Shown: positions 33,150 to 45,900, numbered from the stretch's first letter. The stretch: 64,000 bases of DNA from Lepus europaeus (GCF_033115175.1 NC_084838.1:40217468-40281467); one strand, 5' to 3'. Made by a program: numbers and translations. The notes: generated by a model from the sequence alone, not told the origin.

Positions 33150-33400
33150 TCCTTCTCCCCCAGCCCCAGCTCTAAATGGGTCTATTTAAAACGCCCGATG
33201 CTGCCAAGTCAGAAAAGCTCTCCTGATAAAGCGCATTAGGCGGAGGGAGGGAGGAGGAGGGAGGGGGGAGCGGCGGGCGGACGGATTGATCCAAGCCTGT
33301 AACCCCATTAATCAGGCAGCAAGGATCCCCCTCCCTCCCCCAGCCTCAGCCCCTTGGAGCTAAAAGCCCCTTAAATATTTATCACCCCTCCCCCACGGGG
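33150..33400. promoter_or_regulatory. CNTFR: Candidate regulatory element upstream of second CpG island
   Basis: Contains CTATTTAAA (33182-33190, MEF2-like), TGATAA (33224-33229, GATA), ATTAATCA (33307-33314, homeodomain/PBX-like) and 'ttaaatatttatc' (33371-33383, MEF2/GATA-like), separated by purine- and C-rich tracts. It lies about 0.9 kb before the 34.2-kb CpG island. Confidence 0.4.
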
Positions 33401-34209
33401 GCGAGGGGCGGGGTGTGTGGCCCTTGGTGTGAGCATCCCCTGCTGCCTAACGCCCCCCACCCCGTGTTCCGTGTGTGTGCTCCTGTGTAGGTGCATGGGT
33501 GTGCACACCTGACAGGCCCAGGGCCCAACGGGGCAGCTGGGTCACTTGGGCAGCCTCCAGGGACTCTAGCAGTCTGGCCTTGCACATGTCCCTCTTGGCC
33601 ATGCAGAATGAGGAGACCCCCCCCCGGGGTTAGCTGGGGGGTCTTCATCCCCCCTTCCCCAAATGTGGAAAGTGACTGGAGGACTGGGAGGCATTGCACT
33701 ACCATTCCCAGAGGTCAGGACAGCGAGCTCGGGTCCATTTTCCAGATTCCTCAAAAATCTCAGCACAGGAAGCAGCTTGCGGAATCAGTTGGGGGGGAGG
33801 GGGGGGCGTGCTCCTCCCGTGCAGGGCGGAAACTTGGAAGGCCATCTGAAGTTCCACCTTTAGTCTCAGAGAGCAGATCTAGGACCTGGGGGTGGATTGG
33901 AGTCCTCCATATCCTAAAACTGCAGGAAGGTGACCAGGACCTGTGGGGAGGGTCCCGCTGCCCCCAGAGAGCAGGGACTGGGGTGAACATGTCCTCGCCT
34001 AATGATGCCCCCAGGGCAGCGGAGGTCAGCCCTGAGATGGGCAGTGGTCTGCCCGGGTTGACCGGAGGCAACTTCACCTTGGGCGGGGGAGGGAAGCCCC
34101 AGCCACCCCTGGGTGTGAGGAGGGGCCCGGGCCCAGAGCCGGGAGGGTCCCTTCCCCTCCCCTCCCCCAGCATCAAGTGCCACATCTCCTGACTCAGACA
34201 ATTAGATTC

Positions 34210-34660
34210 AAAGGATGACCTCACTGCATGCCGTCCCTCACTCGCTCCCTCCGCTCGCTCGCTCGTTCGCTCGCGGCGCGCTCCTTCCTCCCCTCCTCCC
34301 GGCCCACTCGCCGCCTCGCCCGCGGCTCGGCCCGCGTTGCTCCGGCCGAGCCCGGCCCCTCGCCTGCCCACCGGGACTCTCGGTGGGGTGGGGGCGGGGG
34401 CTGCCTCTGTCTCCCGGGCCCCAGCCCCGAGCCCCGGGGACCCGATGCCCGCGGACGGCTGGGTGGACGCACGGAGCGCCGGAGGCACGGACGGGGCGCC
34501 TGCGCGGGGACCCAGGTCAGTGGCCGCGCGGCCGCAGGGCCGGAGGACTTGTCACCCCCGCCGCCGCCCCAGGCGCGCCCGCCAGCCCGCCTCGGCGCTT
34601 CCCGCTCCTTTCTCGGCCCCCGCCCCCCGCGGCTGCTCGGCGCGCTCCCCCTGCCAAGCT
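34210..34660 (+). promoter_or_regulatory. CNTFR: Second CpG island, possible alternative CNTFR promoter and 5' exon
   Basis: CpG-dense island beginning with CTCG repeats (about 34240-34275). A possible donor CCCAG|GTCAGT lies at 34515/34516, so a 5' UTR exon ending at 34515 could splice to the ATG exon. Human CNTFR is known to have transcripts differing in 5' UTR; the assignment here is inference. Confidence 0.45.
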
Positions 34661-36373
34661 GTCTCTCTCCTCTTCTCTCTCTCCCTCCCAGCCCCCCTGC
34701 CTCTGCAGCCGGTGGGAGGGACTGGGACTTCCTGAGGTCCCAGGGATGGGGCCGGGGCCCATTGGCTGCAGTCGAACCAGGCCTCTGAAACGGGAGGAGG
34801 GGGGCTCTGGCTGTGTCCATCGGCCTGGGGGAGGAGACCACTGCCTGGGTGGGAGGGGGCTACTGAGAAAGAGGCCCCGGGTGTGGGGGTGACATGTGGG
34901 GGGGGCGGATGAGCTCCTGGTATCTTTCTCTTCTCACATCCTGTGGGCCTCTTGCCTGGCCTCATTTGTCCACACCTTCTAGCTAACTTGAGTCTTGCAT
35001 TTGGCTCCCACAGCCCACCTTCGCTGGGGCCCTGTCACCTGGTTTCCTTACACCCTTCTGCCTGGTTTCTTTTGTCTCCACGCCTGCTTCCTCTAAGTTG
35101 CTGTCACCTGGCTTCGTGGGAATGCCCTTGCCTGGTTTCCTTAGGTCTTACTGACTGGCGTTGGCTCCCCAGCAGCCACATCAGGCTCCTCTGGGGAGTA
35201 GGGCATCAGGGCCCCAGCTACACCTGGAGTGGCAAGTGCTATGGATGTAGGCAGCACCGGCAGCTGCTCCCAGGTTGCCGCCTGGCCAGCCCAGGCCAGC
35301 CCGGATGCCAGCCTCCCACCTGGGACGAGGGGGCGGGGCTCCAGGGCCCAAGGACACTCGGGGACGCTTGTCCTCTGTGCTTCCTTGGGGAGAACTCCCC
35401 TCTACCTGCTGTGGTGCTGCCTGCCTGCCTGCTGCTGGGCATCTATCCCCACCTCTCTTTGGGCCTGACGGTGATGACAGGGCTTTGGCAGGGGCTGGGG
35501 GATTGAGGTCAAAGCCCCACCTCTTTCCCCTCCCTTGCTCGTTCTCAGCAGCTCTTGACATCTGGGTGTCCTACAGACAGCCACGAGCACAGAGAAGTGT
35601 CGAAGAGGCCTGGGCTCACACAGCAGACGGCTGCTCTGAGAGCGGCTACCTGTCCTGGTCCCTGAGAAGAGGGGAGGCAGTGAGAGCCTGGGGAATGGGC
35701 TGACCTCTGGGGCTTCCTGGCTCCCGCAGCTGCTAGAGCATCTCACCCAGGGGCTTCCTCTGCCCCTCCTGTCTGGCCTGGATCTCCCTTCATACCTAAT
35801 GCTGTTGAAAGCAGGGTTAGGGGAGGAAGGCGCCGCCTGGGGACTGATCCTCTGATTTTCCACTATTTAGGGACTGACAGAGTTCCTCTTCTGCTTTTCC
35901 TTCCTGCCTGAGGCCACCCCGAGCTCTCTGCCCCTCCCGTTAAGCAAAGCCGGGCCACCTGAGGTCTTAGGGTGGTAGAACAGACCTGCGGATGCCTCTG
36001 GCTGCCTCTCCCATTGAGGGGTGTGGGGTGTGACAGGCCGAGGGCGGCCCGGGGCTCTGAGCTTCTGGAGGTACACAGTGACGTGGGCGTCGAAGGTTGA
36101 CTGTTCTGAGTGTGAGATGGTATCCATATGTGAGACCGTGACTATTCTGTGTTAGGGAGTGTGTATGTGTCACAGAAACTGTGATGTGTGTGTGCCAGCC
36201 TGCGGCCGCGCTGCCCCCATGGGAGGCGGCGATGCCAGTGTCTGTCAAAGCTGCCTGGGTATGTATCGGGGCAGGAGGGCTTGGGGGGCTCTACTGGGTG
36301 GCAGTGAGAGCCCAAGTGTGTGCTGCTCCTTGGGGAGAAGTGAGCGCTGGGTCCCATGTAACCCTGGATTCTC

Positions 36374-36396
36374 GTGTGTGTGTGTGTGTGTGTGTG
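36374..36396 (+). repeat. CNTFR: (GT)n microsatellite
   Basis: About 11 GT units. A second (TG)n of about 10 units lies at 36711-36730. Confidence 0.85.
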
Positions 36397-39119
36397 AGCG
36401 TGCACTCATGCCTGTGTTTACCCATCAGGAACAGATTGCTCTGGCTTCCCCACTGTGAGGAGGGGAGGAAGGGGGAGGAAGGATGGCTTGCTCTTGGCCA
36501 GCATACCAGAAGGTTCCTTAGCAGTAGTGTGTGCGGTGTGCATGCGTGTTAGGAGGGCAGAGAGAACACAGCACTGTTCCACGAAGACCGTCCAAGCTTC
36601 TGTTCCCCGCGCTCAACTCTGGCTCTGTCAGAAAGACCATTTTTTCAGTTCTTTTTGTTACAAACCCAGGCCTCACGTGCACCGCTGCCCGCCCCCCACC
36701 GAGTGCACTCTGTGTGTGTGTGTGTGTGTGAGTGCGTGCACGCACTTGCATGCACGGGTCTCTGTGTGCCTGCACCATAGCGGTGATGGGGCCAGGGCTG
36801 GGGGGTGTGGTAGGAGACGCCAGGGCAAGCAGCCCTTTGTCCTAGCCTCTAATGGAAAGCCATCGGGGCCATCCGTCTGTCTCCGTGCAGGGCCCTGCCC
36901 TGTGGCCTCCTTCCTGCCCCCTCCGTCTGCTGTGGGCCTTTCCCTGACCCCCACCCCCTCCCCAGGAAAGGGAAGTCGCGTTCAGCACTAGAGCCCTGCC
37001 TTTCCCCACCCTTCATGAAGCTCCCCCAGCTGTGTAGCCTCCCGCTGCAGCACTGGGTCCCTCCAAAGAGGAGCAGCACCCCTTTCCCTACAGACGTGAC
37101 CCCGCTGGTGTGGGGGCCTTTCTTGGCTTTAGGGGTCCTTCTGATTCTCCTGGAAGCCAAAGCAGCTTCTGGACTGGGGCTGGGGGAGAGGGATTTTCAG
37201 AGTCTGTGAAGCTGTCCAGAGCCCGTGCATCCAAAGGGAGAATGTGAACTTCTGCCCCTTTCTGCTCTCCATTCAGGAAGCAGGGGCAGGAGCAGATGAG
37301 TTTGCAGGGAGGAATCCCAGGCCCTCCGCGTGCAGAGGGCCGCTTAAGCACGGCTCACACGATGTGCACACGCAAGCCCAGGCCCAGGTCTCCCAGAAGC
37401 ACGCAGGCCTCGGGTGGGCTCCACATATGGGGACGGGCTGGTGGGACAGATGCCCATCTTCCCAGGATACCTCCATAAGCTGCAGAGCCAGGCCTGTCAT
37501 GGGAGGGCCCCAGACTCCCCCCAGCAACACGCCTGCACACACGTGCAGCAGGGCACGCATATGCTGATCTCAGGGTCCCTGCGGTGCGAGAGGCTGGGGG
37601 TGGGGGTTTTGAGCACTCAGAGTTCAGGCTGCTGCCAAAATCCATCGGAATCTTGTCCCCCCCAGGCCCGCATCTCCGGCTGTGGAGGTCACAACAGCAG
37701 GTGCGGATACCCCCCCCCCACCTCACTCACATTGGGCCGCCTCCTTTTCCACAGCCTCAGCCAGCGGCTCGGAGCTGGGGGACCGTTCCCACTGCCTCCC
37801 CTGGCCTCCCCTCCCACTGGCGCTCAGCTTACTTAGGCTGTCCCCTTCCTAGAGGGGGAGGGCCTGTGCTTGGGTGAGGTCCTTTCTCCTGGGCACTGAG
37901 ACTTGCCTCTGGGGAGGGTGGGGATAGGATAGCCCAGGAGGAGCAAAATCTTGAAAGCTAAACTCAGACACAGCTTCTGAGTATCATGCCACTTGGGGTT
38001 GGGAAACCAAGAGCTGAGGGAACCAGCAGGTCTACGTTTAGGAGGCGGGAGTGGAGAGAGAGCCAGAGGAGAGAGAGAGATAGTAAGAAGAGACACCACA
38101 GGGAGTGGGAGCCTGCCCCGGTGGCCAATCCCAGCCCAGGAGCTGGCCCCTGGCCCACCCCCTCCCTGGTGGGGGGCCTGCGGCCACTCCAGTTGCCAGG
38201 AGCCAGCTTCCCTTGTCAGCCTGGTCCCCCCAACCCCCAGCCTCTGGACTCAGGCCTCTGCCCCCGCCCCCACCACCCACGCTGTCCAGGCAGCCTAGTG
38301 GGATCTGGGGGCCTCCCAGCCTCAGCCCTTCCTCTCCCGCCTGGAGCTTCCCGCCAGCCCTGTCTGTCCCAGGCTCCCTGAAGCCAGTGCTGCTCCTCCC
38401 TGGTCACCAAGTCCTTGTCCCCATCTCTGCCCTGGTTCTGTCTCATTTGCTTTCTCCATCTCCAAGAATATGTGTCTCTCTTCCTTGCTCCAACCCAATG
38501 CCTCTGCAGGTCTGAGGCCTCTAGACTTCCCCAGGCATCCGGGTCAGCTCCCACTGTTGTGTCCTGTGCTGTTGCCTCACTCCCAGGGATGGGCCTTCTG
38601 TGAGTGCTGTTGGACAGGAAGCCCAGGACAAGGGTGCCTACCCACACCCTTACTCCGCAGTGTCAGACTCTGGAGCCTGGAATAGTGGATGCCCCCACAT
38701 CATGAATCTTGCAAACAACCCCATTCCAAGTGATGGAGGAGTCCAGGCCCAAAACCGTGAGGCCTCAATTCTCCACCAGAGGTGGCGTAACCTTGCTTGA
38801 GGTCACTGCCCTGGGCCTCCATGCTCCCTCCTTGTCAGGCCACACTGAGCCTTCACAGCCATCTGCATACTTTGGCAACTTTGGAACTTAGTGCTGATGG
38901 GCACTCACACAGTTAACAGCTCAGGCCCCGTCACTGGTCTGTGACAGTGACTCCCCAGGGTTATCCTGTGTCCCATAAGCTGCTGTGTGTGCTTCTGCAA
39001 GGATAAGTAGAGACTTTCCAAAAATCACGCTTCCTTCTCCAGGTTCTTCCCTAGCGGGGCACCTGGGACGTTGGTACGGAAGAGGGGTCTTGGGTCCTGG
39101 GTTCCAAAACTAGGTGACT

Positions 39120-39560
39120 GAGGTCCCTGGTGTGAAGCCTGTCATTGTGTCTGCCCGTGTGACTGACAGGGACTGTTGGCCTCCAAGGGTGTATGCCAGT
39201 GGGCTGGTGTCGGTCTCTGTGACTGTTACTGAGTCTGCCAACAGCCCTGTGTCACTATGTTGATGTCGCCGTCAGTGTTGCTCTTTGCGACCGTCAGTCT
39301 CATTGCATCTTTGACGCTGAGGTCACTGTCACTGTGACTGTCAGTGTCAACAGGTGTCACTGCCCTGACTGTTGATGTCATTCATTGTCTGTCACTGTCA
39401 CCCACTACACCATTGTCTGTGGTGACTGTCAAGATCCCTCTGTGTCATTTTTACTGGGGGTTATTTTCTCCATGTAATGGTGTCTGTGTCACACTGGGGC
39501 ATGGGCCTTAGGATTTGTGTGGCTGTGTCCCACGTGTATGTAACAGTGACACTGGGGTTT
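39120..39560. repeat. CNTFR: Diverged GTCACTGT/GACTGTCA low-complexity repeat
   Basis: Dozens of 'gtcactgt', 'gactgtca', 'gtgactgt' words; the densest part is about 39290-39440, including 'ggtcactgtcactgtgactg'. Confidence 0.65.
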
Positions 39561-40864
39561 CATGTCAGGAGAGGTGCTAGGCCCTGGTGCTGATGGGGAT
39601 CAGGGGCTGGTGGGCACAGGGCTCCTTTCTTGCTTGCGGGGACCCCTTTGTTCCCTTCTCTCTCTGTGGCTGACCTCTTTTAGGAGCCTGCAGGAAGCTT
39701 GGGCCCGTTTGCATAGCCCTCATCTGGGGTTCTTTGCCAATTATCCTCCAGATCTATCCCAGAGCCATGGGGTGTGGACTTGGAAAATTCCTGGGAAAGA
39801 TGCTCTTTGCCCTGGGATGGGATGCCTGAGGTGAACCAGGGCCGGCAGAGTGAGGGGAGTGGGCCCAGCTGGAACTCCAAAGCACAGGAGCAGTGGAACT
39901 GGCCTGGGGATTTCTGGATCTGCAGAGGCACAGGCAGGGGTGGGGTGCCGGTCCACCTTTGTCTCCTACGAGCTGGGATCCTAGGTGACAGCAAGAATCC
40001 TCCAGTCCCGGGCAGGCCCAGCTCCTGTCTTGGCAGCGGTCAGTGCTGCTGCCCCGCCTGCCGTCCTGTCTCTTGCCGGTGCAGCTGGGTGATCATGGAG
40101 AGACTGCCAGAGTCTCTGTCATTCTCCCTGCATGTCTCTTCCCCTGCCCTTGGGTGTCTCCCCATCTCCTGTGAGCCCCATCTTCTCCCTTGTCCCTCTG
40201 GGTCTCCCCTCAGGGCTCTCCCTCTCTCCCTGTGTTTCCATCCCCCCTCCCCCGTCTTTCCGTTTTCCGGGTGCCCCCCACCCTGCAGCGTCTGTCTTGC
40301 CACCCCACCCCCACTCTCTGCAGCACTCGCAAGCGCTCGGCTGCGCCCGTCTCCCGTGGCTGCAGCCCCGTTGGCCCAGGGCCCGGCCCTTACAGTAACT
40401 CATCGGGCTGATGGAGGCGACTTTGATGAAGCCACCCCTCCCCCTGCGGGGGCCTGAGAGAGAGAGAGAGAGTATACACATGCAGACAACCCTGTATTTG
40501 TGTGTGTGTATGTACACACGAGTGACCCTGTGTGTATGTGGGGGGGGGGGGGGTAATAAGTGCCTGTCTGTCTCCTCCGCCCCACCTGACTGAGACCAGG
40601 AAGGAGCAGGGGGCCATCCTGTTCTCCCCTTGACAGTCCATCTGTGATCTAGCCTCCTTCCACTCTGCCTGTGCCATGCCCGGTTCCTGCTCCCCTGCTC
40701 CCATGTGGTGGGCAGTGGACCTGGCATGGAGGCTGAGAGGAGAAAGGCCTGGACAGATGGCGCAGATGGTAGGGGAGGGTCTGAGGGCCCCTGGCAGGGC
40801 TGGGGTGGGGAACCAGGTAGGCCTCTGGCTTCTGTCTCTCTCTGATTTTCTGAACTCAGCACCA

Positions 40865-40935
40865 GCTCGGAATTCGGACAGTCCTGCGTTCATTTCCTGG
40901 CTTGCTGGCTGTGTGACTTTGGCCATTATCTCAGC
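40865..40935 (+). repeat. CNTFR: MIR fragment
   Basis: 'gctggctgtgtgactttggc' then 'cattatctcagcctcct' is the MIR tRNA/core junction. Confidence 0.6.
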
Positions 40936-41279
40936 CTCCTAGGCCCGAGGAGTAGCTGAAGACGGGGGAGTGGCCGAGGCTCAGAAGGAGCCAGGCCAAG
41001 TAGTAGCTCCGGCCCCAGGAGCCACTGATGTGGGAAGGGTGGCCGAGGCCACATGGGGCGCAGAGAGATGAGCTGTGCCTGGGAGGGGCAGTCCAAACAC
41101 CTGTGGCTGTGGCAGGCAGGAGAGGAGATTCGGGGGAGGGGGCTTTCCTGGAAAGGGTCCGTGTTGCAAAGGGCAGGCCAGAGCCCCGGAAAGGAGCCCC
41201 AGGCCGACTGCCTCTCTGCAGCCCCCCCCCCCCCCCAGCTGCTACAGGCTGACACCCACCGTCGCCTCCCCTGCCGTCG

Positions 41280-41900
41280 CGGGTCCTCCCTCTCTCTGGT
41301 GGAGTCTCTGGCACTTTCTCTGGGTGTATCTGGCAATCTGTCTTCGTCAGTTTCTCTGGCTGTGTGTCTGGCAGTGTTTCTAACGGTGTCTCTGGCAGGG
41401 TGTCTGACTGTGCGTCTGACAGTGTCCCTGGCAGTGTTTGCAGTGGATACTTCCTGACTGCGCATCTGGCTGTGGCTCTGGCTCTTTCTCTAGCTGTTTG
41501 TCTGGGTGTATGCCTCTTCCTCTGCTGTGTGTCAGACAGTTTCCCTAGCACTGTTCTGACAGTGTCTCCAGCTCTCGGGCTCTGTCGCCAGTGGCTCCGC
41601 TGCGTGTGCTGCTTGGCCCTCCTCTGGCGCAATGCCTGCCCCTGGCTGAGACTTCTACAGTGTTTCTGGCAGGTCCTCTGGTTGTGTCAGCTGTTCTGTT
41701 GACCATTTCTCTGGCTGGCTCTCTAGTTCCGTCTGCCTGTTCCTCTGACTGTCCAGTGGTCCCTCCAGCACTCTCAAGTGGAGCTGTTTGTTTGGGGCAG
41801 TGTCTCTGGCCGGCACCTTTGCCATCTGGCTGGCTGTCTCTCTGACAGTGGCCCTGGTGGAGTGTATGATGGTGCCTCTCATTGTCTCTCTCTGGATCTC
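41280..41900. repeat. CNTFR: Diverged minisatellite, 12-base unit GTGTCTCTGGCA
   Basis: From about 41366 to 41450 the sequence divides into consecutive 12-base units such as gtgtttctaacg, gtgtctctggca, gtgcgtctgaca, gtgtccctggca. Looser copies flank it. The period is a multiple of three, so both strands carry quasi-repetitive open frames that are not genes. Confidence 0.75.
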
Positions 41901-42841
41901 TTCTGTAAGGTTGACAGTCTGTCTCCCTCCTCAGACTGAGAGAGATTCTCACAGTTGGGGCTTGTTCTGCAGGAAATAGTTACTTCCCTGGCTCCAAGTG
42001 TTAGTGTGTGCTGGGGTGGTGTGTTGGAGCAGTTGGACCCATCCCAGGAAGCAGGATGCGGGGCAGCGGCCATTGGGTCCATCCTGGTTTCTAGGGACAA
42101 ATCCTGAGTGTGCTTTGTGCGCCCACGTGGGTGCATGGAGACTCTGATGCAACCTGCCAGTCTAGGGATCCCAAGCCCTGGGGGCACTTGGCTGGGTGAA
42201 GAACGGGCCAGGGTCCTGACAAGCACACACATTTGAAAATCCCTGTTTTCTCTTGATCACTGGTGTACAATACGGCGACAGCCACATCTAACCTGGAACC
42301 TGCTGCTCTGAGCTCCCCAGAGCCTGCGGCCAGACTCGTGGCAGGGTCGGTGGGACATCCAAGGGGCTCCTGACATCCAGGGCTCAGGCTCTCTCCCCAG
42401 GAGCATGGCAGGGTGATTTTTGGAGAAGTACAGGCTTCCAATTACCGTTTCAGTTTGTGATGTTTATAGCTAATTAGCCAACCTCACCAGGAAAGTTGTA
42501 CTTTTTTTTCCCTTTAGAAAAATGACCCTGGCATTGCCAATGTTCTGTAACTCATCTGTGGTTGACTCACTGCCGCCGGCAGTCTTATCGAACAGCAAAC
42601 CACTGTAGGTTGCCTTCTACCATCTTAGCAACCCTTTGCCTACAGATGCCAATACCATTGCTTTCTGTTGTTTGAAAGAGGATCCTGAGCCCCATTAAGA
42701 AGGGCATTTGGGGTCAAGGTGCCCTGACCCTAGGGCTGGGATTTCCCAGTCTTGCCTGAGAACGGGGCGAGAGCCCCCCCCCCCCAGGAGGTCCCTGCCC
42801 GAGCTGATGCTGCATTCTCCCCCACCCATTTCTCCCAACAG

Positions 42842-42926
42842 ATGGCTGCTCCTGTCCCGTGGGCCTGCTGTGCTGTGCTTGCCGCCGCCGCCGCTGTTGT
42901 CTACACCCAGAGACACAGTCCACAGG
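42842..42926 (+). CDS. CNTFR: CNTFR coding exon 1: start and signal peptide
   Basis: The ATG at 42842 directly follows the acceptor tttctcccaacag (AG 42840-42841), so the exon may have no 5' UTR. A second possible acceptor after a C run (AG 42786-42787) would add 54 UTR bases. It encodes residues 1-28: a hydrophobic signal peptide with a run of five alanines (MAAPVPWACCAVL..., cleavage expected near residue 22) and QRHSPQ. It ends in phase 1 at donor G|GTGAGT. Confidence 0.93.
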
Positions 42927-45900
42927 GTGAGTGCTGGGGCAGCTGCCCGCCAACCCCCTTCCCAGGGCTAGCCGTGAATCCTTGCCTCATGGCTGCACGC
43001 TGACGCTACCCACAAGTGCGTGTGCTGGCATGGTCACACAGGAACACCCAGAGGGACATGGTGTCCTGTGACACTGATACACAGGGTGACCCACTCGTGT
43101 CCCAGGCACGGTCCTGCACAGTTGCATACCTGGGTGGTCACATACCTGACCGTCGTGTCTCCAGCTTGAAATGATCTGTCTCCGCTCCCCCTGGGTTGCT
43201 GGGATGGGAGTTGGAGAGGGGCTGTGTCTGGGTGAAAGGGGATCTCCTTGGAGGTTTATGGGGAAGTGATTAGTTGTATTGATAGGGGACAGCAGCCAGG
43301 GCTGCTGGTCACCTTCTACCCTCAGCCTTCTCCTAGAGGGAAGAGGGGAACAGAGATGTTGGACTGGGAATATGACAGGAGACAGGCAGAGGAGCCAGTG
43401 TGAGGGGGCTGGTGCCCTGAGGAAGGGGACGCATCAGTAGCTGGAATGGCTGGATGGGAGAAGGGTTACTTGGGCTGGGCACCCATCTATTTGCCCAGTG
43501 AGGGCAGAGTCCTTCCCACTGCCCATAGGACAAGGAACAGTGATCTTTCTGGGGAAATGGGTGCACTCTCAACTTGACCATCAGTCCTCTGCTGCACTTG
43601 AGGCAATGTCTCAAATGGCCACATCAGCGAAAGATGCCTCCAATGAGCCTCCCTCAACTCACCGCCTTGGACAAGCCCCATACAGCTGGGACAGGCAGAG
43701 GCAGAAAGGGTGGGGACATCTCCAAGGCTCAGCAGTACCCTGATGGCTCTGCCACCCTCAAAGCTGTGGATTCAAGGAGGGCAGTGTATCTAGGCTTCTG
43801 TGGCCTCTTCCCTGTGAAACCAACACTGGCTGGCCCCAGGGCTGCTGACCAGACTTGCCAGTGGTCTCTACCATTGTGTGCAGAGGTCTCTATCCTGTCT
43901 GTAAAGACGGGGTCACATGTGACCAAGGCCCTGGGCATAGCCAGGCTGCAACTCTGAGAGCGTATGAGATGTGTTCTCGGGTGGGTGAGCCTGTGCTCTC
44001 TGGGTGTGTTTCTCTGTGGGGCAGTACTCTGGGCTTCAGGCTGTACCTCATCTTCTTGTATCTCTCTGTTCCTTTTGTGCATTTGTGTCCCTGTCCCCAT
44101 GGGTAACTGTGCCTCTGGATGTCAACGTCCATGTGTGTGCCGGTGATTCTTTTTTTTTTTTTTTTTTGCCAGGCAGAATTAGTGAAAAAGAGAGAAAGAG
44201 CTTCCTTTTCTGTTGGTTCACCCCCCAAATGGCTGCTACAGCTGGTGCACTGCACTGATCTGAAGCCAGGAGCCAGGTGCTTCCTCCTGGTCTCCCATGC
44301 AGGTGCAGGGCCCGAGCACTTGGGCCATCCTCCACTGCCCTCCCGGGCCACAGCAGAGAGCTGGACTGGAAGAGGAGCAACCGGGACAGAACCCAGCACC
44401 CCGACTGGTACTAGAACCCGGTGTGCTGGCACCGTAAGGCGGAGGATTAGCCTAGTGAGCCGCGGCGCTGGCCTGTGATTTTTTTTTTTAAACAAAGATC
44501 GATTGATGTATTTGAAAGGCAGAAAGAGAGAGAGAGAGATATATATATATCTTCCATCATCTGGTTCACTCCCCAAATGGCTGCAGCAGCCAGGGCTTGG
44601 GCCAGGCTGAAGACAGGAGCCAGGAGCTCCATCCAAGTCCACCACGTGGAGCCAGGAACTCCATCTGAATCGCCCACGTGGGTGTCAGGGGCCTAAGCAC
44701 TTGAGCCATCTTCTGCTGCTTTCCCAAGTGCATTAGCAAGAAGCTAGACCGGAAGTGGAACAGCTGGGACTTGAACCGGTGTTCCAATATGGAATGGAAT
44801 GCTGGTGTCAAAAGTGGCGGTTTAACCCACGGTGCCACATTGCTGGCCCCATGCCTGTGATCGTATATCAGGTGTCACCATCCCTGAAGTGGGGGCAGTG
44901 TCCCTGTGTGACTGTGATCTCACGTGTGACCGTGAGCTTGTGGATTGCTATCTCGTGTGTGTTTCTTCTGTGTGGGTGATCGTCCCCATCCTGTGTGTGT
45001 GTGTGTGTGTGTGTGTGACAATGTGAAGTTGCTTAAGATGCCTGGGGGAGACTGTTTCCGGCATGTGGTCCCCATGTGAGTCTGTGTGTGCAGGTGTGAG
45101 AGAGCTGTCAGCTCTGTCCCTCTGTGTTCTCCATGTCCATGACCTCATCCTGTCTCTGTCTCTCATCCTGGCTTCTAACAACCTTTTCACAGCTGATTCC
45201 TTTGGAGCATTTGTCACCGCGTCAGGGCCAAGAACCCCATCCTCCCTCTGCTGCTTGATTTAATTTCTGAAATGGACAGCACATCAGTGGGGGCACCCAC
45301 GGGGCGGGAGGAGAGCTGTCCAGAGACAAAGGATTAAATCATTGCCATCCTTGGCGCTGTGGTGTGGCTGTGTGTGTGTTGCCGTTGCTGTGGGCTGCTG
45401 TCTCTGCCTTCGCATGGCCCCCGGTCGTCTTCTGTCATTGTGTTGTAATTCCTTCATTCCTGGCCTGTTTTGTCACTGTTGTCAGGCTGTGTTTCCGTTT
45501 CTTCTGTGAAGCAGACAAGGTGTGGCGGGCAAACGTTAGCCCATGGCCATTGTGTTTGTTGTGCCCTTTGGATTGCGGGTGCCCCATCTTGCGGCAGTAC
45601 CTGCCCCCCCCCCCCCAGCATGGAGGGCCATGCTGTGCCCATGTTCCTTCTGAGCTGCTATTGGTCAGCATGGATGTGTAGCCGCCGGGACCACGGTGGC
45701 CACGCCCCCTCCCCAACGGTCAGTTTTCAGCCTCTTCCTCAGGCAGCTGGATGCGGTCTCTGCTGGGGTGGGGGTGGGGGGTGCAGAGAGAAGGGCTTGG
45801 CATGGTTCCTGGAAGCTCCAGGTTTTTGGAAGGAGGCTGGAGGGGGGCTCAATGGCTGGAGCTGGTGGACCCGGGGGGGGGGGGGGCGGCGGGGGGATCG

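Larger units (their letters stand above)
23967..42841 (+). other. CNTFR: CNTFR intron 1 (first intron, noncoding-to-coding)
   Basis: A large 5' intron of about 18.9 kb with no recognised coding exon. It holds GGT and TG microsatellites (24.2-24.5 kb), a diverged minisatellite-like block (25.38-26.33 kb), two MIRs at 30.2-30.7 kb, one CSINE, a second CpG island (34.2-34.7 kb), repetitive GTCACTGT-type (39.1-39.5 kb) and 12-base-period (41.3-41.9 kb) blocks, and three candidate regulatory patches (28.9-29.06, 29.6 and 33.15-33.4 kb). In 26330-28800, 31700-33100, 34700-36350 and 36740-39100 I see only unique or GC-moderate sequence. Confidence 0.65.

Noticed and set aside
40931-41632. Minus-strand frame with RDTV/RHTA-like peptide repeats
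   Set aside because: Explained by the 12-base minisatellite, whose period keeps frames open on both strands.
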